Shown piece after piece: positions 11,701 through 24,309 of a stretch of 64,000 bases of DNA. Position numbers and translations under genes: made by a program. Source of the DNA: Nectonema munidae (taxonomy: Eukaryota; Nematomorpha; Nectonematoida; Nectonematidae). Position 1 is the first letter of the stretch, and every line of letters begins with the position of its first letter. The stretch covers positions 1,111,501 through 1,175,500 of the forward strand of contig JAUIRK010000883.1 of NCBI GenBank assembly GCA_030549495.1, given 5' to 3'. A model generated the notes under the pieces. That model worked only from the letters and a program-made list of their open reading frames with translations. It did no database searches and had not been told where the DNA came from.

Positions 11701-14619
11701 ATTTGATACAAAAATAGACGCCCACCAATAAATATAGCAAAACTTTCTAATACGCCCAGTGAAGGGACTGTCTATTTTCGACCATATGAGACAGGTGACC
11801 GTATTAAAATAACATTTTTTTTAAATATTCAGAATCAAATTGATTTTCTAATTCATGGAACATAGAATCTGTAACAAGAACATCAGCGTCTATTTATAAT
11901 CTACTTAATTAAATCAGTTATATGCTCTAGAATTTTCTTTTAGTTGTAAACATAGCACCCAAGGGAGCATAATCTTCCATAGCTGGATAGGTGGTAGGGA
12001 TAGTCACTTTCAAGAATCGAACCCAGACCAATTGAATCAAGACCCTATGCGACCACTACTAGACCGACTATCTGTCGTCTACTATTATTATCTATATAGA
12101 TATTATATGTATATTAGCAATTATATTCACTAGCATTATAATCTACAGTAAGCTTCCGATAACTAGAAGTCCTGGACACACATCAAAATCGGAAGTGTCC
12201 GGCAGTACGATGTACCTAATTTTGTTAAATGATACTTTTTTGATCATGACTATTTGGTAACGAGAACGAATATATACAAAACAGGATAAATTTTCCTCTC
12301 GAAAAGTACTCAAAGGGTTTGCGTAGAAGTTTCATTTTCATTTTCACAGCAACAACGATAAGTTAGTCAGCCAATAGACTTCACCACACCTTTATGCTAC
12401 GTATGACTGAATGAATAGACGAACACGGCATTTAAAGTAACTTTATAGAGGGAACTTTATGAATATAGGCGATATCCATAAATGAAGGCGGTTGCTTTAT
12501 CGATCAATCATAATTTTAATAGCCAGAAGACCCCTCTATCGCATTTATCCAAGAAGTTGACTACTGGACAGAGGCAGTTAAGCAGATTTATTTTCATTCC
12601 TACTTTGCCCATGGAAAAGTGTGAATGCTCCTTACTTAGTTTCCTTTGCTTCGATGTTTGCAGCGCCTTTGAGTAGCATCTCCAAAATTTCCAAGTCAGC
12701 CAAGTCGTGTGTGTTTCCAGTTGACATACACGTCGCTAAAACAGGTGTGACACCGGAATGAGGCGCCAGGTAGTTTACATTCGCTTTCTTCTCTAAAATG
12801 AAAAACAAAACATGTTGGATTCGTAGAGATAACGTATACTTTAACCCTTTCGTGACCGTATCATATATAATACATACACAATTTTACCTTCGTCTGCTTT
12901 TTCAAATAGTTTTGTATATGAATCTTCTGCTTTTTAAAAAATATCGTCTGTTTTTCTGGTCACGAAAGGGTTAGTATCTAACAAATTAACCAAGTATATA
13001 ACTAGTAGTAGTTATTTCTAATGTTAAACAGATTTAAAAAGCAATAATAAACACAGACGATTATATTTTTATAAAATGGAGAATAGCGCACTCTGGTCGT
13101 TAACCGATTGAGCAACTAATTAAAGATCAAGTAGATAACAAAAAGCGATTCTGCTTCAAATATGTTAAATTACAAATTAAAAAAAAAGCACAGAATTAGG
13201 CGTAAAAATTATAAAGAAATCGTCTGCCTTCTTAGAAGAAAACAATTAGCAATTTCTGTTTTCAATGTTGACCTTGACTTCTTGATTAGCTTATTCGCAT
13301 TTGAAGATAATACATATATCAAGTGCTTATATCACTATTTTTTGATAAAGCGTGTGTAAAAGTGAAAATGATTAAAGTTGTTTTATTGATTTCATCTTAT
13401 TTTATAAATATTTCAAATGAGAACAATTTCATTCTTGACAATATTTAATGAATTACTGCTAAAAATGATTTGAAATATTAAATTTAGAATATTAACTCAA
13501 AATAAGCTATCCAGAAAATAAATAGAAAGCTTTTGCAGTTTCCATTCTTTTTAACTATGTGTTATCCACATACAAAATAAAATTATGTTCTATTCATATA
13601 GGATTTTGAATTGTTCTACCAAACAGATGAAATTCATGTCGGAAAAAAATCTTTTCTCAGAAGATAACAAACTCATTATGGGAAGCTATGAAAACCTTGG
13701 AAAATAAGCTCAAAATTTTGCAAGGAATTTTTGAATCAGTCAACCCTGACAAATATGGGCTTGAAAAAAGTCTTGAACATTTTTTATTACTTACAAAAAT
13801 AATTAATTACTAAGAAAAATAGATAATAAACAAATAGATTTCAAGAAGTAAATTTTTAAAAATTTACCTGTTGCAAGTATAAATAAGTGAATTAAAAATA
13901 TCTTTCATATATACAACTTTTTTAAAATAAAAATCTAGATAATTTTGAAAATCTAGATAATAACGCTATATAGTTAGTATTTTTCGTTTAATTTGTTAGA
14001 TAGATGAAATCTGCTCTGTGCATCATCACACAACATCAAAAATACTTCAACTTCAATAAAAAATTTTTTTTTTTTGCTTTTTCATTCTCCATTTCTTTAT
14101 TTGGGGCATCCTTAGCTAGCTCAATTTGTAAATGTGCCGCCATGCGTCAGTTTCGATATCAATTCGCTTTATTTTTGAAAATTTGCCAATATATGCTAAT
14201 GTAGAAATATAAATACGTTAACTTAATTAGGTATTCCGCTAACTAGTTAGTTTCGTAGTCCCAAGCTGGATGATATGCGTAATATACTTGTGTCAATGAA
14301 TACAATCGTGTTAGTCAAGCACTAATGTATTTATATACGATTAAAATTAACTGTAAAATGATAAATATAAAAAACTTTACCTTCAATCAAAAATTCGCAT
14401 ATTTTGGGATGCGTATAATGGCAGGCGTAGATTAAAGGCGTCCATTTGTTTGGGCCAATCGGTTTATCAATGCCCTCAACTAAAATACGCAAGATAAGGA
14501 AGTTAAATAGAGAGGAAATAGTTTTTTAGTGAAAAAAGCAACTCACGCTTGTCAATACAACTTTTCAAATTGTCAAACTGACCCAAGATGAGAGAGCTTA
14601 TGATGGTTTCCGAATCCAT
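2766..14619 (-). CDS. Ankyrin-repeat protein, ASZ1/GASZ-like
   Basis: Five exons join with matching phases: 14619-14547 (ATG, phase 1 out), 14479-14381 (phase 1), 12792-12636 (phase 2), 7587-7476 (phase 0) and 2930-2766 (TGA). All have GT-AG ends. The 201-residue product starts MDSETIISSLILGQFDNLKS. It has four ankyrin repeats and part of a fifth, at about residues 36-68, 70-108, 111-142, 145-176 and 178-197; cores include WTPLIYACHY, GVTPVLATCM, GMTPLMHAALQGK and WTALCHASS. The extra loop in repeat 2 (STGNTHDLADLEILEMLL) and the ADVNLRD spacing resemble GASZ, a mitochondrial-surface scaffold of the germline piRNA pathway. GASZ normally continues into SAM and membrane segments, absent here. 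Either the protein is short or the last exon ends at the internal donor CAA/GTATCT near 2780 and continues into unseen exons. The ankyrin identity is firm; GASZ orthology is inference. Confidence 0.75.
3000..4059. other. AT-rich intron sequence, nothing recognised
   Basis: This is the part of the last intron of the ankyrin gene that lies 3' of the LINE insertion. It is low-complexity A/T-rich DNA with (TA)n near 4033-4043. No conserved coding or structural signal was seen on either strand. Confidence 0.5.
4076..7004 (-). mobile_element. RTE-like non-LTR retrotransposon (LINE)
   Basis: The 16-bp sequence ACACACAACACATTCT occurs at 4060-4075 and again at 7005-7020, so the element is bounded by an intact target-site duplication. 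On the minus strand, 5' to 3', it has an APE endonuclease (SAYAPQAG near 6740; SDLNGHVG near 6410), then a reverse transcriptase. The latter has PIYKKKGNVLDCSSYRGIK near 5300, FIDMDKAYDRV near 5070 and an FADN box near 4835 where FADD is expected. After that come FKYLGSQI (near 4630) and RWYGHVLRM (near 4310). This order and wording fit RTE-clade elements. Several stops and frame changes and the FADD-to-FADN change mean it is dead, though the clean duplication suggests a fairly young insertion. It sits in an ankyrin-gene intron on the same strand as that gene. Confidence 0.88.
6430..6640. repeat. Palindromic insertion inside the LINE endonuclease
   Basis: Between the SAYAPQ and DLNGHVG parts of the LINE about 200 bases do not read as endonuclease. 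They contain (TTG)n, the inverted pair TAGATTATACT / AGTATAATCTA (near 6462-6491) and the inverted pair GAGAGTATTT / AAATACTCTC (near 6524-6553). A small palindromic element or local rearrangement after LINE insertion is likely. Confidence 0.35.
8885..9640 (-). mobile_element. piggyBac-like transposase relic
   Basis: The minus-strand peptide ending KPETVVDYNKFKSG matches the family motif KPxxVxxYNKxKGGVD. It is followed in another frame by RRGLSFVL and LDISAYNSWVI, corresponding to the usual RRWPxxLFYxxLDISAxNAYVxW. The C-terminal part (near 8940-9000) looks like a worn-down cysteine-rich tail in which the cysteines are gone. At least one frameshift and several stops interrupt it, and termini were not found. 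It lies within an intron of the ankyrin gene, and piggyBac-type MITEs occur elsewhere in the window. Confidence 0.55.
9660..10720. other. AT-rich intron sequence, nothing recognised
   Basis: This is intronic to the ankyrin gene. A/T-rich words predominate and no reading frame, terminal repeat or structured RNA was recognised. Confidence 0.4.
10724..11290. repeat. Tandem duplication, unit about 285 bp
   Basis: Two adjacent copies share, in order, GAGTGAAAxTGTATTTTATA (10755 and 11037), CTGTGTGACAT, TATATCAAGGTT, AAAGAATCTCATGA and GATCATTATCCTTCT (about 10919 and 11217). Spacing between matching words is 282-298 bases. The copies have diverged by substitutions and small indels. No coding content was recognised. 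Confidence 0.7.
11951..12080 (-). mobile_element. tRNA-derived SINE, family A copy
   Basis: Minus strand: a B-box-like GGTCTGGGTTCGATT is preceded by an A-box-like TAGTAGTGGTCGCATAGGG and followed by GTGACTATCCCTACCACCT, then CAGCTATGGAAGATTATGCTC. The same order appears on the plus strand at 23788-23910, so this is an interspersed family. Confidence 0.6.
12146..12215. mobile_element. pogo/Tc1-like terminus, fragment
   Basis: CAGTAAGCTTCCGATAACTAGAA resembles pogo-group ends (CAGTxxxxCxxCGATAAxTxGAA) and is followed by AAAATCGGAAGTGTCCGG. No partner terminus was found. Confidence 0.25.
12845..12970. mobile_element. piggyBac-type MITE, copy 1
   Basis: TTAA (12841-12844) is followed by CCCTTTCGTGACCG. 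The other end is CGGTCACGAAAGGG (with one edge base changed) followed by TTAG, a mutated TTAA. The 14-bp terminal inverted repeats starting with CCC and a TTAA target are diagnostic of piggyBac-group elements. An internal word, TTCGTCTGCTTTTTCAA, recurs in copy 2 at 54911-55040. It lies in intron 2 of the ankyrin gene. Confidence 0.75.
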
Positions 14620-14639
14620 TTCAAAGATCTCTTACAAGC

Positions 14640-17330
14640 TAAAGTAAAAAATAAAAATCGTTAAAAAACATAAGATAATTTTTTTTGCATTTTTAATGCT
14701 AACAACAATTTCAATTCATCTTTATTTTGGGCAAAAAATTCTAATGTCAAAATTCTTTCATTTTACACATTTTCATCTATGCGGTATTTCAAAAAAGTTT
14801 AATAATTTTCATTTTGTAAATTTTAAAGGAGTAAATAACTTTCAATAAATTTCAAATGTAAAAATTTGGATTCAATTGTAAAATCATAACAAGAGGAAAT
14901 AATATAATAGTAATTAGATTTTAGAAAACAGAGATTATGTATTTTCAAATTTATGAAATAAAAACAAGCAGATAAGTATTTTTACATGGTATTAATATCT
15001 CTTATAACTATGACAGTTAAAAGTCAATAAAGCTAAAAAATTTTATCTAACACGTTGATAGTTTTATTTTATAAAGTTTATGTATAGGAGGTTCAAACTT
15101 TAAATTAATGGATAAACTTATTTGTTAGTGTAATTTAAATTTTTTAAGACCACCCCCAAATTACTGAAAGAAGAGAAAGTTTTCTCAGTTAGGAATGGCT
15201 TTTATATATTGAAGAGTTCACAATCCAAATAAAAAATAGATTATGTTTTTATAATGATTTTGACATAACATTTCAAATTTATGTAAAAATTTTTGAATCC
15301 TCTAATTCGATACACAAATTGATTTTTTAATATACTTAAATATAAAAATCACACAATATAATTAGATGAAATAAAGAACGGATAAAAATGATTATTTTCT
15401 TTTATACAAAATAGTATTAAAAAAATAAAATAGATTCGATAACTATATCTAAAAGACAAATACAAGATATTTAATAGAAGATAAATTATATATAGAAAGG
15501 TGTACTATTTTGACCAGGGTTTATGTTAAAATTATTATTATATGATGTATAAGCCACCGCCCCTCTTCCCCAATAAATTTAAAAACAAAATGTTTGAATT
15601 GAATATATGCGTTGACTACATATGTCGATCGAAGTTTTAAAAAATACCTTACACTACAATTCATAAGGAAATAAATAAAATTGTATCCAATTAAACGGTG
15701 TATAGCTGGTTGACTTGAAACAACAAAAGACAAAATGAAAAAAAATTATTTACAAAAGATATATCCATATCTATAACGCATCGAGTTTTTTGATAGAAAA
15801 ATTTATAAAATAAATGTATAATATAGAATTTATTAGAATTAATATTCATTTCTTCTATGTAAAGAACTTAAAAGAATCCCTGTATAAACTAAGATTACAT
15901 TGAATAACAAAACAGCCCTTTTTACAAGTTTAAGAAAAAAACCTTTTAGAAAAACTAAATTTTTTGTAATTTATTGTCAGTAGATAAATTATTTGAAATA
16001 TGTGTATAAAATTTTAACACCAAGATAAAAAGTACTCCAATTTTTATTATTATTAAAAATAAGATTATAGTTATAAAATGTTATGCAAATCTAAATTTTT
16101 TTACATCTTGGAGTCGATTATTAAGATGTATAAAAAGCTTGGGTTAACTGATTAAAATCTCGTCCTTTAGAATAATTAAAATAAAATTATTGATACAAAG
16201 AATGAAAAATAAACTATAAAGGAGATAGACACTCACCAAAGGAATCTTATAAAAATTGAACAAAATGAGAATATAAAAAATTATAAAAAATTTTGAGAAA
16301 ATTAATAGTTATAAGAATTTGTAGAGGTCACTAGGTATTAAAAAATATTAATTTGATCGATAAAAATTTCTTTATTTATTTTTGAATTTATTTATTTGTA
16401 AAAAACATAAAAGTAGAAATGATAAACCAATAAAATCATTATTCAAATTAATATGGTTCAAAAATGAACAAGCATCTGTATAATGGATATATTGCCATAT
16501 TTGCCAACTCTACCGATTTAGCTAGTAGTCATAACGGTTTTTAAGAGTTTCAAACGCTTACCGCTGAAATACAAATTCTACCATTTTTGTTTATCTGGTC
16601 GAAATTTTTATAGGATTATTATAGTAGAACGATCATAAAATGTTTCAGTTAATTTACTATAATGATAGTTATACTCATGCCCTTCTATAAATTTTGCCTC
16701 CCTGCTCTCCTCTCAACCTCTAATTTATTTTGCCCCTTGAAACTCCCTAGAAATATATAAGTGTATACACCTTCTTATAGTCACGGGCCCATTAAGATCA
16801 GTTTTACCCCTCCCTTTGTACATCTATTTGGTTTTTTATTCAAATCAAATTAATTTTTAACACAACTTTTAAATTTATATTCAGAATATATGTTTATCAG
16901 TAATTTTCACTAATGGAAACTTATTGCTATTGCTTTTTCCAGGATTGTAAATTATGTGATTATATTTTATATTTATATGCACTTTAAACTTCAATAATAC
17001 CCTCCGTGAATTTTTTTTTGAATAAATTTTTTCTCTCTCTCTCAAAATACATTTATATATGTATATAGTATCTTGACAAAACGAGGTGGTGTGTAAAGAT
17101 GCCTCAGGAGCTTTGTCAAGCTCTTAATATATATGATTATATAATTGCTTATTGAACATACAAACTATATTTTATAATTTCTTCTTCCTGTGGATATCTT
17201 CATAACGAAATTGAGGCTAAATAACTTAAAATATAATAATTATTTGTATATAATAATATAATTGTGTTATAATATTAAGTTTGATAAAACAAAATTATTT
17301 TTAACAACCAAATGTAAATATGTTGTTTTT
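14640..17330. other. Gene-poor AT-rich stretch
   Basis: This is upstream of the ankyrin start codon. I could not place its promoter with confidence: TTTACTTTAG at 14638-14647 might be a 5'-UTR acceptor or part of the leader. Otherwise only A/T-rich sequence without recognisable genes. Confidence 0.4.
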
Positions 17331-18559
17331 AACAGGAACAAAAAAAGAATAAATCTTTCCTTAAAATTTGGTAATGAATCTCCCCATAAATCCACCAGTT
17401 ATAAGTACCTAGGTTTTATTCAAGGTTGAACTTTTAAAACCATTATGATGATAACAAATTTCAATCCCAATGGGAAGACTGTTTAAAATAAAAAGATATG
17501 GAAACTAGATTGATTGTGTATTTTGTTTTAATACCATCTAAATTATTCTACTGTAATTTTATTTGGTTTTTAACCAACTTAACAAAACCTTCTACTTTCC
17601 AAAAAAACAAAAAAAGGCTTTGAAATATATTTTAAAATATCTCCTGATATAATAAGAAACATGTTTGTTATACCTAATATTGAGCAAATAAATCATCTTC
17701 AGTCAGCTATTTATGCATATGTAGGTAGGTGTAGAATATCAAAGCACTTTCCGAACTGAATCTATATGTTTGCAATGCTTGTTAGAAGAGATGAAAGAAA
17801 AATTTAGTTTCAAGGATAGTAGGTTTGGTAGAATTGGTGAAGGTGGACACGTTGAAGAGTTAAGAAGTAGGCAACTTGAGGAAATGTTTTAATGAGGCGA
17901 TTAGTTTAAAAAAAGTGTTAGTGGTGAAAGGCTGATTTATAAAAAAGATAAATTTGAGATTAATATTTCAATTTGATTTGGGCATAAGGAAAATAGAAGA
18001 TTTGAAAAGGTGAGGAGTGTGACCTAAAATGTTTAAATATTTATCGATGAAATTGTTGCGAAGTGAGTGAAGAGTTAGACATAAAAGTATCAAGCTCGAT
18101 CAGCTTTGCATAATGCGCAAACCGAGTTATTTGATAAGCGGATACGACAGAAGTACTGTTTACAAGGGCAGTGGCCGGTAAACCATCTTATAAGAGGACG
18201 GGTGAGTACAAATTTATGTTAGAACAATGAAGTGTGAATATTATGAACATTGGGCATAGCGGAGAGAAATTCACTTGATTATAAAAATAAATCATTCTGC
18301 CATGTGCGATAAATATAATAGCCGAAAGCAGAATTAAATTTGGAAAAGTATACCTAGGATTTATGTAAGGAGGTTTTTAAAAGAGCTTGCCATCTACATA
18401 TATTTTCAAGAATGTTGGAGTGGGGTGGACATCTGTGAATAAACAGATTAAACATTTTAGAGAGAAGTATAAATATAGAATCTAAAGTAAAAATAGGATA
18501 ATGAATGTTGTGAGAGAGATTTAGATGGAATAGATTTCATAACGGAGTTATTATAAGCT

Positions 18560-20330
18560 TTGCCGGTAAATAGAGCCCAAATTCAAATAAACTTAATCTG
18601 CATAAAGAACAATGTCGCTAATTTGATTCATATAATGAATGATATCATTGATATATACATTGAAAAGCCAAGGGCCTTAAATAGAACCTTTGAGGTTTCG
18701 GAATTTTTTTTTAAATATTTAAACTGCAATAAATTTTATAGTGATCGTATTAGAATTTTGGGAACTTTATATATATATTTTTCTTGTTAACCAATTTTTA
18801 TCACATACCAAGCCAATTGTGTATTAAATCAAAAATATTTTTATAATTCCATAATTTTCATTAAAATTTTTCAGCCAAAATGTAGCAAGGCTTTTCATGA
18901 AAAGCTGAAAAAATTTACTACTAATAAAGGATTGGGAGTTTAATTAACATTTATCAGTTTTCTCTTTATAATTAGAGAACATTTCATTTGAAAATTAACC
19001 AAATTAATTATTATCAATTCTTTACGTTTGTGATAATAAGACCTAACATTTTTGCTCGATTTTATTTTCAATGGCTCAGTGCTTCCTTGGTTTTCATTAT
19101 ATTCAATAAATATAAACTTCTCTTTAGAGTTTGGTTAATCTTTGGTTGTTATAAGATCGATTTGAGAAGATCTCTTAGATTTTGAATAATTTATGGATAA
19201 ACCGTTTTTCCGCACCAAACGTAATCATGACTAACATTTTCTAATACTTCTTTATAATTATTTTCAAAAGATAAATGTTTGAAGGAATTAGCAATGTTAT
19301 ATCATAGTTTAGTCATAAGTTCTGATTTCTATTTCCTGAAATATGTTTCCTATTTTTCAGGATTTTCAACAAATTCACTTCAATTTATCTAAAAATTAAA
19401 AAATATAATAATTAAATAAAAACAAAAAAAAAATATTCCAATAACATTAATTTAAAACTATTCGTTTTCAACTTATATATTTACAGAACTTCTTTTTGTG
19501 TGTTTGTTTGTTTTGAGTATTATTATTATTATTATTATTTATTAAAAGAAAAAGAAACATATAAGCAAAACAAATGATTAATGAGCAGAACTTCAATTAG
19601 TTAAGCGATGAGAATGATATTCAGGAGAGAGCACAGGAAAGTAGTTCCATCAAGATGTAGGACTCCACTTATGAAGAGAAAAAAAGAATATATTTACTAA
19701 TATATGAATATATAAATATTTTCACTTTTACTAATAGAGTTTTTACTAATATGTTGTTACAATACTTAGTTTAGTACTTGATAACTCTTTCCTTAATTTT
19801 TTTTAAATTTAAAAACGGATTAATTGACTGCTGTAACCACTAAGCATTTTTTTTAAATAAATCTTATCGAAAAAAAAGATTTTTTTTTACACAAATATTT
19901 TTTTATTTATTTATATCAAAATCAAGCATAGCTATTTTTTTAAAAACGTTATCAATTCTTTTAAATGTTGTCTTTGCTTTTATGTATATTAAATCACATA
20001 GACAGATTTAGATATAACATAGTAATGTTTAAAAGGATTATGAGGGGTTGTCTCCAAGGGCGTAACAAAGCTGTGAGGGAAGGTCGTCTCCCCTCAGCTT
20101 TTCTGTCGTTGTATAAAAATGAATAAAATTTTTAACTAAAGGCTTAGTTTAGCTCTATATTACTAACCCTGAAATTTTAATTCAGTGTTTTTTTAGAAAA
20201 ATTTTGTATTTGCGACATTTCATAGACTTTTGATCGATGTTTTATTTTTTGTCGATTATTTGAAGTGTTTTACATTTTTGAGTGTTGAATATCAAATCAA
20301 GCAAATTGCATTATTCCAAGTGTGTCAATA
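18560..20330. other. AT-rich stretch with microsatellite
   Basis: It includes (ATT)n near 19518-19540. Short open frames exist, but none has a splice context or recognisable motif. Confidence 0.4.
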
Positions 20331-20339
20331 TAGAGAGCT

Positions 20340-21260
20340 CATTAACAACGCTGTCTAAAATCCACGAGAAAGAACAAGAAAAACAATGGCCTTAAACGGG
20401 ATTAACATTAAAATATTCACAAGTAAGCGCTGGTTTAGTTACCCGTATTATAAGTGCATTAGAGAGGATAATAAAAGCCGATATTTACAACACCGCTCCG
20501 AAAGTACTTTTCCAGGACAGAAAGAGGTTTGCTACTAAATTTGAGCAAGAGCATGTTTGAATTCATTTTCACATTGAAGTTTTTTTGCAATTTACGTTAA
20601 AAGCTGCATTCTGTTTGCCAATATTTTTAAAAGGAGGCTATTCACGTATACTAAAATGTAGTTAAGGATATTTAAGACATCCGCTCACATGAATATTTTG
20701 ACCAAAAATTATCAGACGCCAAAAAACTCGCCGAACAATGTGATAAGTTGAACCAGTGTTTACAACAGAAAAACGTTGAAGAATAAAGAGGCGTTTTCAT
20801 GTCGAAAATGTCATTGACGAACGTCATGTGATGATCAACATTTATTTCAATATCTTAGATAGAACTAATGAACGTTTTTTCTTCCTTGATACCAACGTAG
20901 TTCGAAACGATAATCTAGCGAAATTTTACGTCGGTCACATCAAAAATTACACTATCTTGGACGGGTATTTATTATTTAAAAATTTTTACAATTAAGTGTG
21001 TTTAGATAAATTCATATCGAGTTCTGAGATCGTTCCGTTTATGATTTCTATTGACCTAGATAGAACGTATCCTAGCGTCCTTCCCTTTTACAAACTATTG
21101 ATAACCTTCATCAAGTTTCAACTGATAAAGGATTGCTGAAGTAGTACCATGACAGAATTGAGCTTAAAAATTAAATTTTAAAGCCATTGGGTGAAAAAGA
21201 ATGGGACAAAACGATATATTTGACGCCTCGTGATAAGAATATCATTGATTTTTAATGGGC
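20340..21260 (+). other. Unidentified degraded coding-like relic
   Basis: Base composition is less A/T-rich than the neighbours, and several short frames read like real protein, for example FFLDTNVVRNDNLAKFYVGH (near 20890) and a frame near 21035 containing MISIDLDRTYPSVLPFYKLL. The frames are interrupted and I do not recognise the family. It may be an old mobile or virus-derived fragment or a host pseudogene. Confidence 0.3.
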
Positions 21261-21499
21261 CTCAAATAAGAACGTTACTCAGAGATCCTGGCTTCCTTGC
21301 AAAAATAACGAAAGCGTAGGCAAAAGCTTGGAATACTTTCTCTAATTTGGTGAGCAGACTTTCTGATTTCTCGATAAAATAATTTTCTCGTGAAATGAGA
21401 ACATATACTTTGAGAATTCTCGTGACTCGAGATTTATCGCGTAAAAGTGGAATAATTGCAATAAACACGATAATGGATATATAAAAATTAGGATTTATT

Positions 21500-23780
21500 T
21501 ATATTTGAAAAAATAATTTCCAAAAATCGAAGGCATACTTTATTTGCTATAAAATCGTATATAGACCAGATTTGTTTGTAAAAATAGGAAAGTATTTTGT
21601 AATAGTTGCAAGCTTTTCTCATAACATCGAAAAATGTTCTCAATCGTGCACTTTTCGGATCAAATCATAAATCTGAGTTTGAAAGATTACACATTCTTCA
21701 CAATTAAAGACTTAGTCTCAAAATTAAAGCATGGCTAATAAAATCCTTAGGGAATCTATGGAAGAAAATTTTGATGAAGTGTTTATTGCCCTTAAATGGA
21801 ATGAAAAATACATTAAAATTTTAAATATAGTGAAAGATTTCCTCCATTTTTCATTTCATAAGTCAATCATATTTGAGATTTTATGATTTCTTTATTTTTG
21901 ATTGAATAAAAATGGAAAAATAAAGGAAAACTTTGGAAGTCCCGACAAATCTTGAGACAGAAACTCTAGTGGTAATGGACTTCTTAGGTAAACAAGAAGT
22001 TGAAAACTATCCAAAAGATCTGAAGGATATCTTGAGCTTATGAGCACTTGATTGCAGAATGAAGACCAAGGTTCACTATGCACAGTCACTTTGGCGAGTT
22101 TTCAGAAAGCAATACTTTAAATTGGGGGGAAGAAAGTTATAAAAAGCATGAACATGATAGCGCTCTAAACTTCTCTATAGTGTTTGGTCAGAAGCATTTC
22201 CAAAGATGTATACACACAAGGGTTTCTCTTCAAAAGAAGGAAGTTTCTGTGAATTGTTTCTAGGCGTTATTCATTTACCGTCTCATTTTACCCACCTCTA
22301 CTATATATTGTAACTTTATAGTTCTTGTGCAACTTTTTAGCCTCACAGAGCTCCTTCTTTGTGTTTAATTTGCTTTGTAATTTTTTCTTTATTCCGTCTT
22401 AAATCAATCGGTAAATTGCAAAAAAAAGGAGAGTAATGGAATACTGGTACCAATAATAGTAATTATTTGTTAAAATTATAATACTGAAAAAGTTTATCTA
22501 TATACATGTTTAACAAATTATATTGATCGGTGCAATCATTATTGTCAAATGTTTTTTAAATGGTGAAGTTCAAATCACTCTTATCAAAATAAAATGAAGG
22601 AAGTTCTGAGAGTTCAAAGCCAGTATTATTGTTTAAATAACATATGTTTTAAAATTAAAATTTTTGTGATTGTAATATACTTAAAATATATATCCATGCT
22701 CTTTGAGATCTTTGTAAAAACAGAGATTGATTTTGATTTTATTTTTTAAATATGTAAATCCGAAACACATTGAAAACAAAGAACTATAATTTTAGTGAGA
22801 TCCTTTGCTCCTTGATCAAAAGTTTTTGGTTTTTTTTAAATATGTAGAGTTAGAGCTCAATACACCGAACTCTGATAATTACAAAATCTCAGCGGGTTTC
22901 GGAACACATTTCTTGCCTTATAAATTCGTATACATTGGCGAATTCTCTCTTCGTGACGAATTTGAAATGCGAAGAATCAAAATTTTTCTAAAATATGTTC
23001 AAAATTAATTACTGTATATTCCGTTGTATATCATGGGATCTAGCGGATCATGTGACTCTCACATTTTTCATCCACAAAGAAGAATTTAGCATATATCGCT
23101 GGTATCATTCTATAATTTCTTTTTGTGGACACAGAATGCATACCACGATTCTTACATCTTTCCCATCTTCTAATTGATGTATTTTTTGGAAAAAAGATGT
23201 ATCCAAATTTATTGCTTTGTTTTTTTGTAATAAAACATCCTTTTAAGATAATGCGAGGCAAATTTGCGACTAAATTTTAATTATAGAAATCTGTATATCT
23301 TTCCTATAATAATAGAACTCCAAAAAAACTGGACTAAAAATGATATCTTAACTATTTCTCTTCACTAATAAAGCAAATTTATTTTACCAAAATCATGGCT
23401 TCCTATTTAAAGAATTGAGTAAACTTTTATTAAAGCAATTTTTATATCATCCTACAACCTAATCCTCACTTCCGACAAAAACTGCTACTATTGCAGTCAA
23501 ACTGATAAGAGAACCTTGGTTTCACTTATTTCAACATTGGTGGAATCAAATCAATTCAATCCTTTTTTAATTATATTTATTATCATATATATAAGTGTTG
23601 AACCGCCCTTAGGCTTCTGGGTCTTCACTGTAATATTCAAGTTATCTTTTAAATCATTTGAATTTTTTTATTAATGCTACTCTTAACATACAATATTTTT
23701 TTTTTTATTCTTTATGCCTCTCTGTTAACTTTAAAGGTAGTGTGATATGTCTTTTTTTGTACTTGCGTTTAATTTTTAAT
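21500..23780. other. AT-rich stretch, no supported gene
   Basis: Several 60-70 codon open frames are present on both strands, but none has splice signals, composition shift or motifs that support it. Confidence 0.4.
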
Positions 23781-23787
23781 TCCAGCA

Positions 23788-23910
23788 AATGGGCTAGTGG
23801 TAGGAGCGTAGGATAATTATCCAGATGGTCTGGGTTCGATTTCAATCGTGACTATCATTACCATCTGTCCAGCGATGGAAGATTTTTCTTCCCTATGCAT
23901 GCGATACATA
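23788..23910 (+). mobile_element. tRNA-derived SINE, family A copy
   Basis: GGGCTAGTGGTAGGAG (A-box-like) and GGTCTGGGTTCGATTTC (B-box) lie about 35 bases apart, followed by GTGACTATCATTACCATCTG and CAGCGATGGAAGATTTTTCT. These blocks match the copy at 11951-12080 in order and spacing. Confidence 0.65.
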
Positions 23911-24104
23911 AAAAAATTCGCTTCAACAAACTACTTTTGAAGACTTTAATTTTAAATATTAATTGTCGTTAATAACGGTTATAGCGTTTTTAAATATAAA
24001 AAATTTGTCTTTCCATACTTCATATTCAAGAAACATACTTCTAAATACATATTTTTAATTTTTGAATTACAAAAATTGTGTGCTTCTAGAATGTATTATG
24101 GCTT

Positions 24105-24180
24105 AAAACGGTGTTGCATTTTTGCAACACTGGCAAAATTCAGGGACATTTTTTTGTATAGGCGGTAACAAGAGGGTTAA
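24105..24180. mobile_element. Possible damaged piggyBac-type MITE
   Basis: The right end GGCGGTAACAAGAGGG-TTAA resembles the 12845 element terminus. The left part carries TTAA and the palindrome GTGTTGCATTTTTGCAACAC, comparable to the TGTTCCCATTTGGGAACA palindrome in the 54911 copy. The left terminus itself is not convincing. Confidence 0.3.
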
Positions 24181-24309
24181 GCGAATAGAAAGGCAACTTT
24201 GCCTGTAATGATCGCATCAATTTAAGGAAAAGAAAAAGAATAACTAAACTGATCGAAATAGTGTAAGTGAGAATTATGGAAAAAAGATTAATATAAGAAA
24301 ACTAGGATA

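Noticed and set aside
17340-17470. SYKYLG-containing frame, possible LINE relic
   Set aside because: A single short motif in A/T-rich DNA without any other reverse-transcriptase block.
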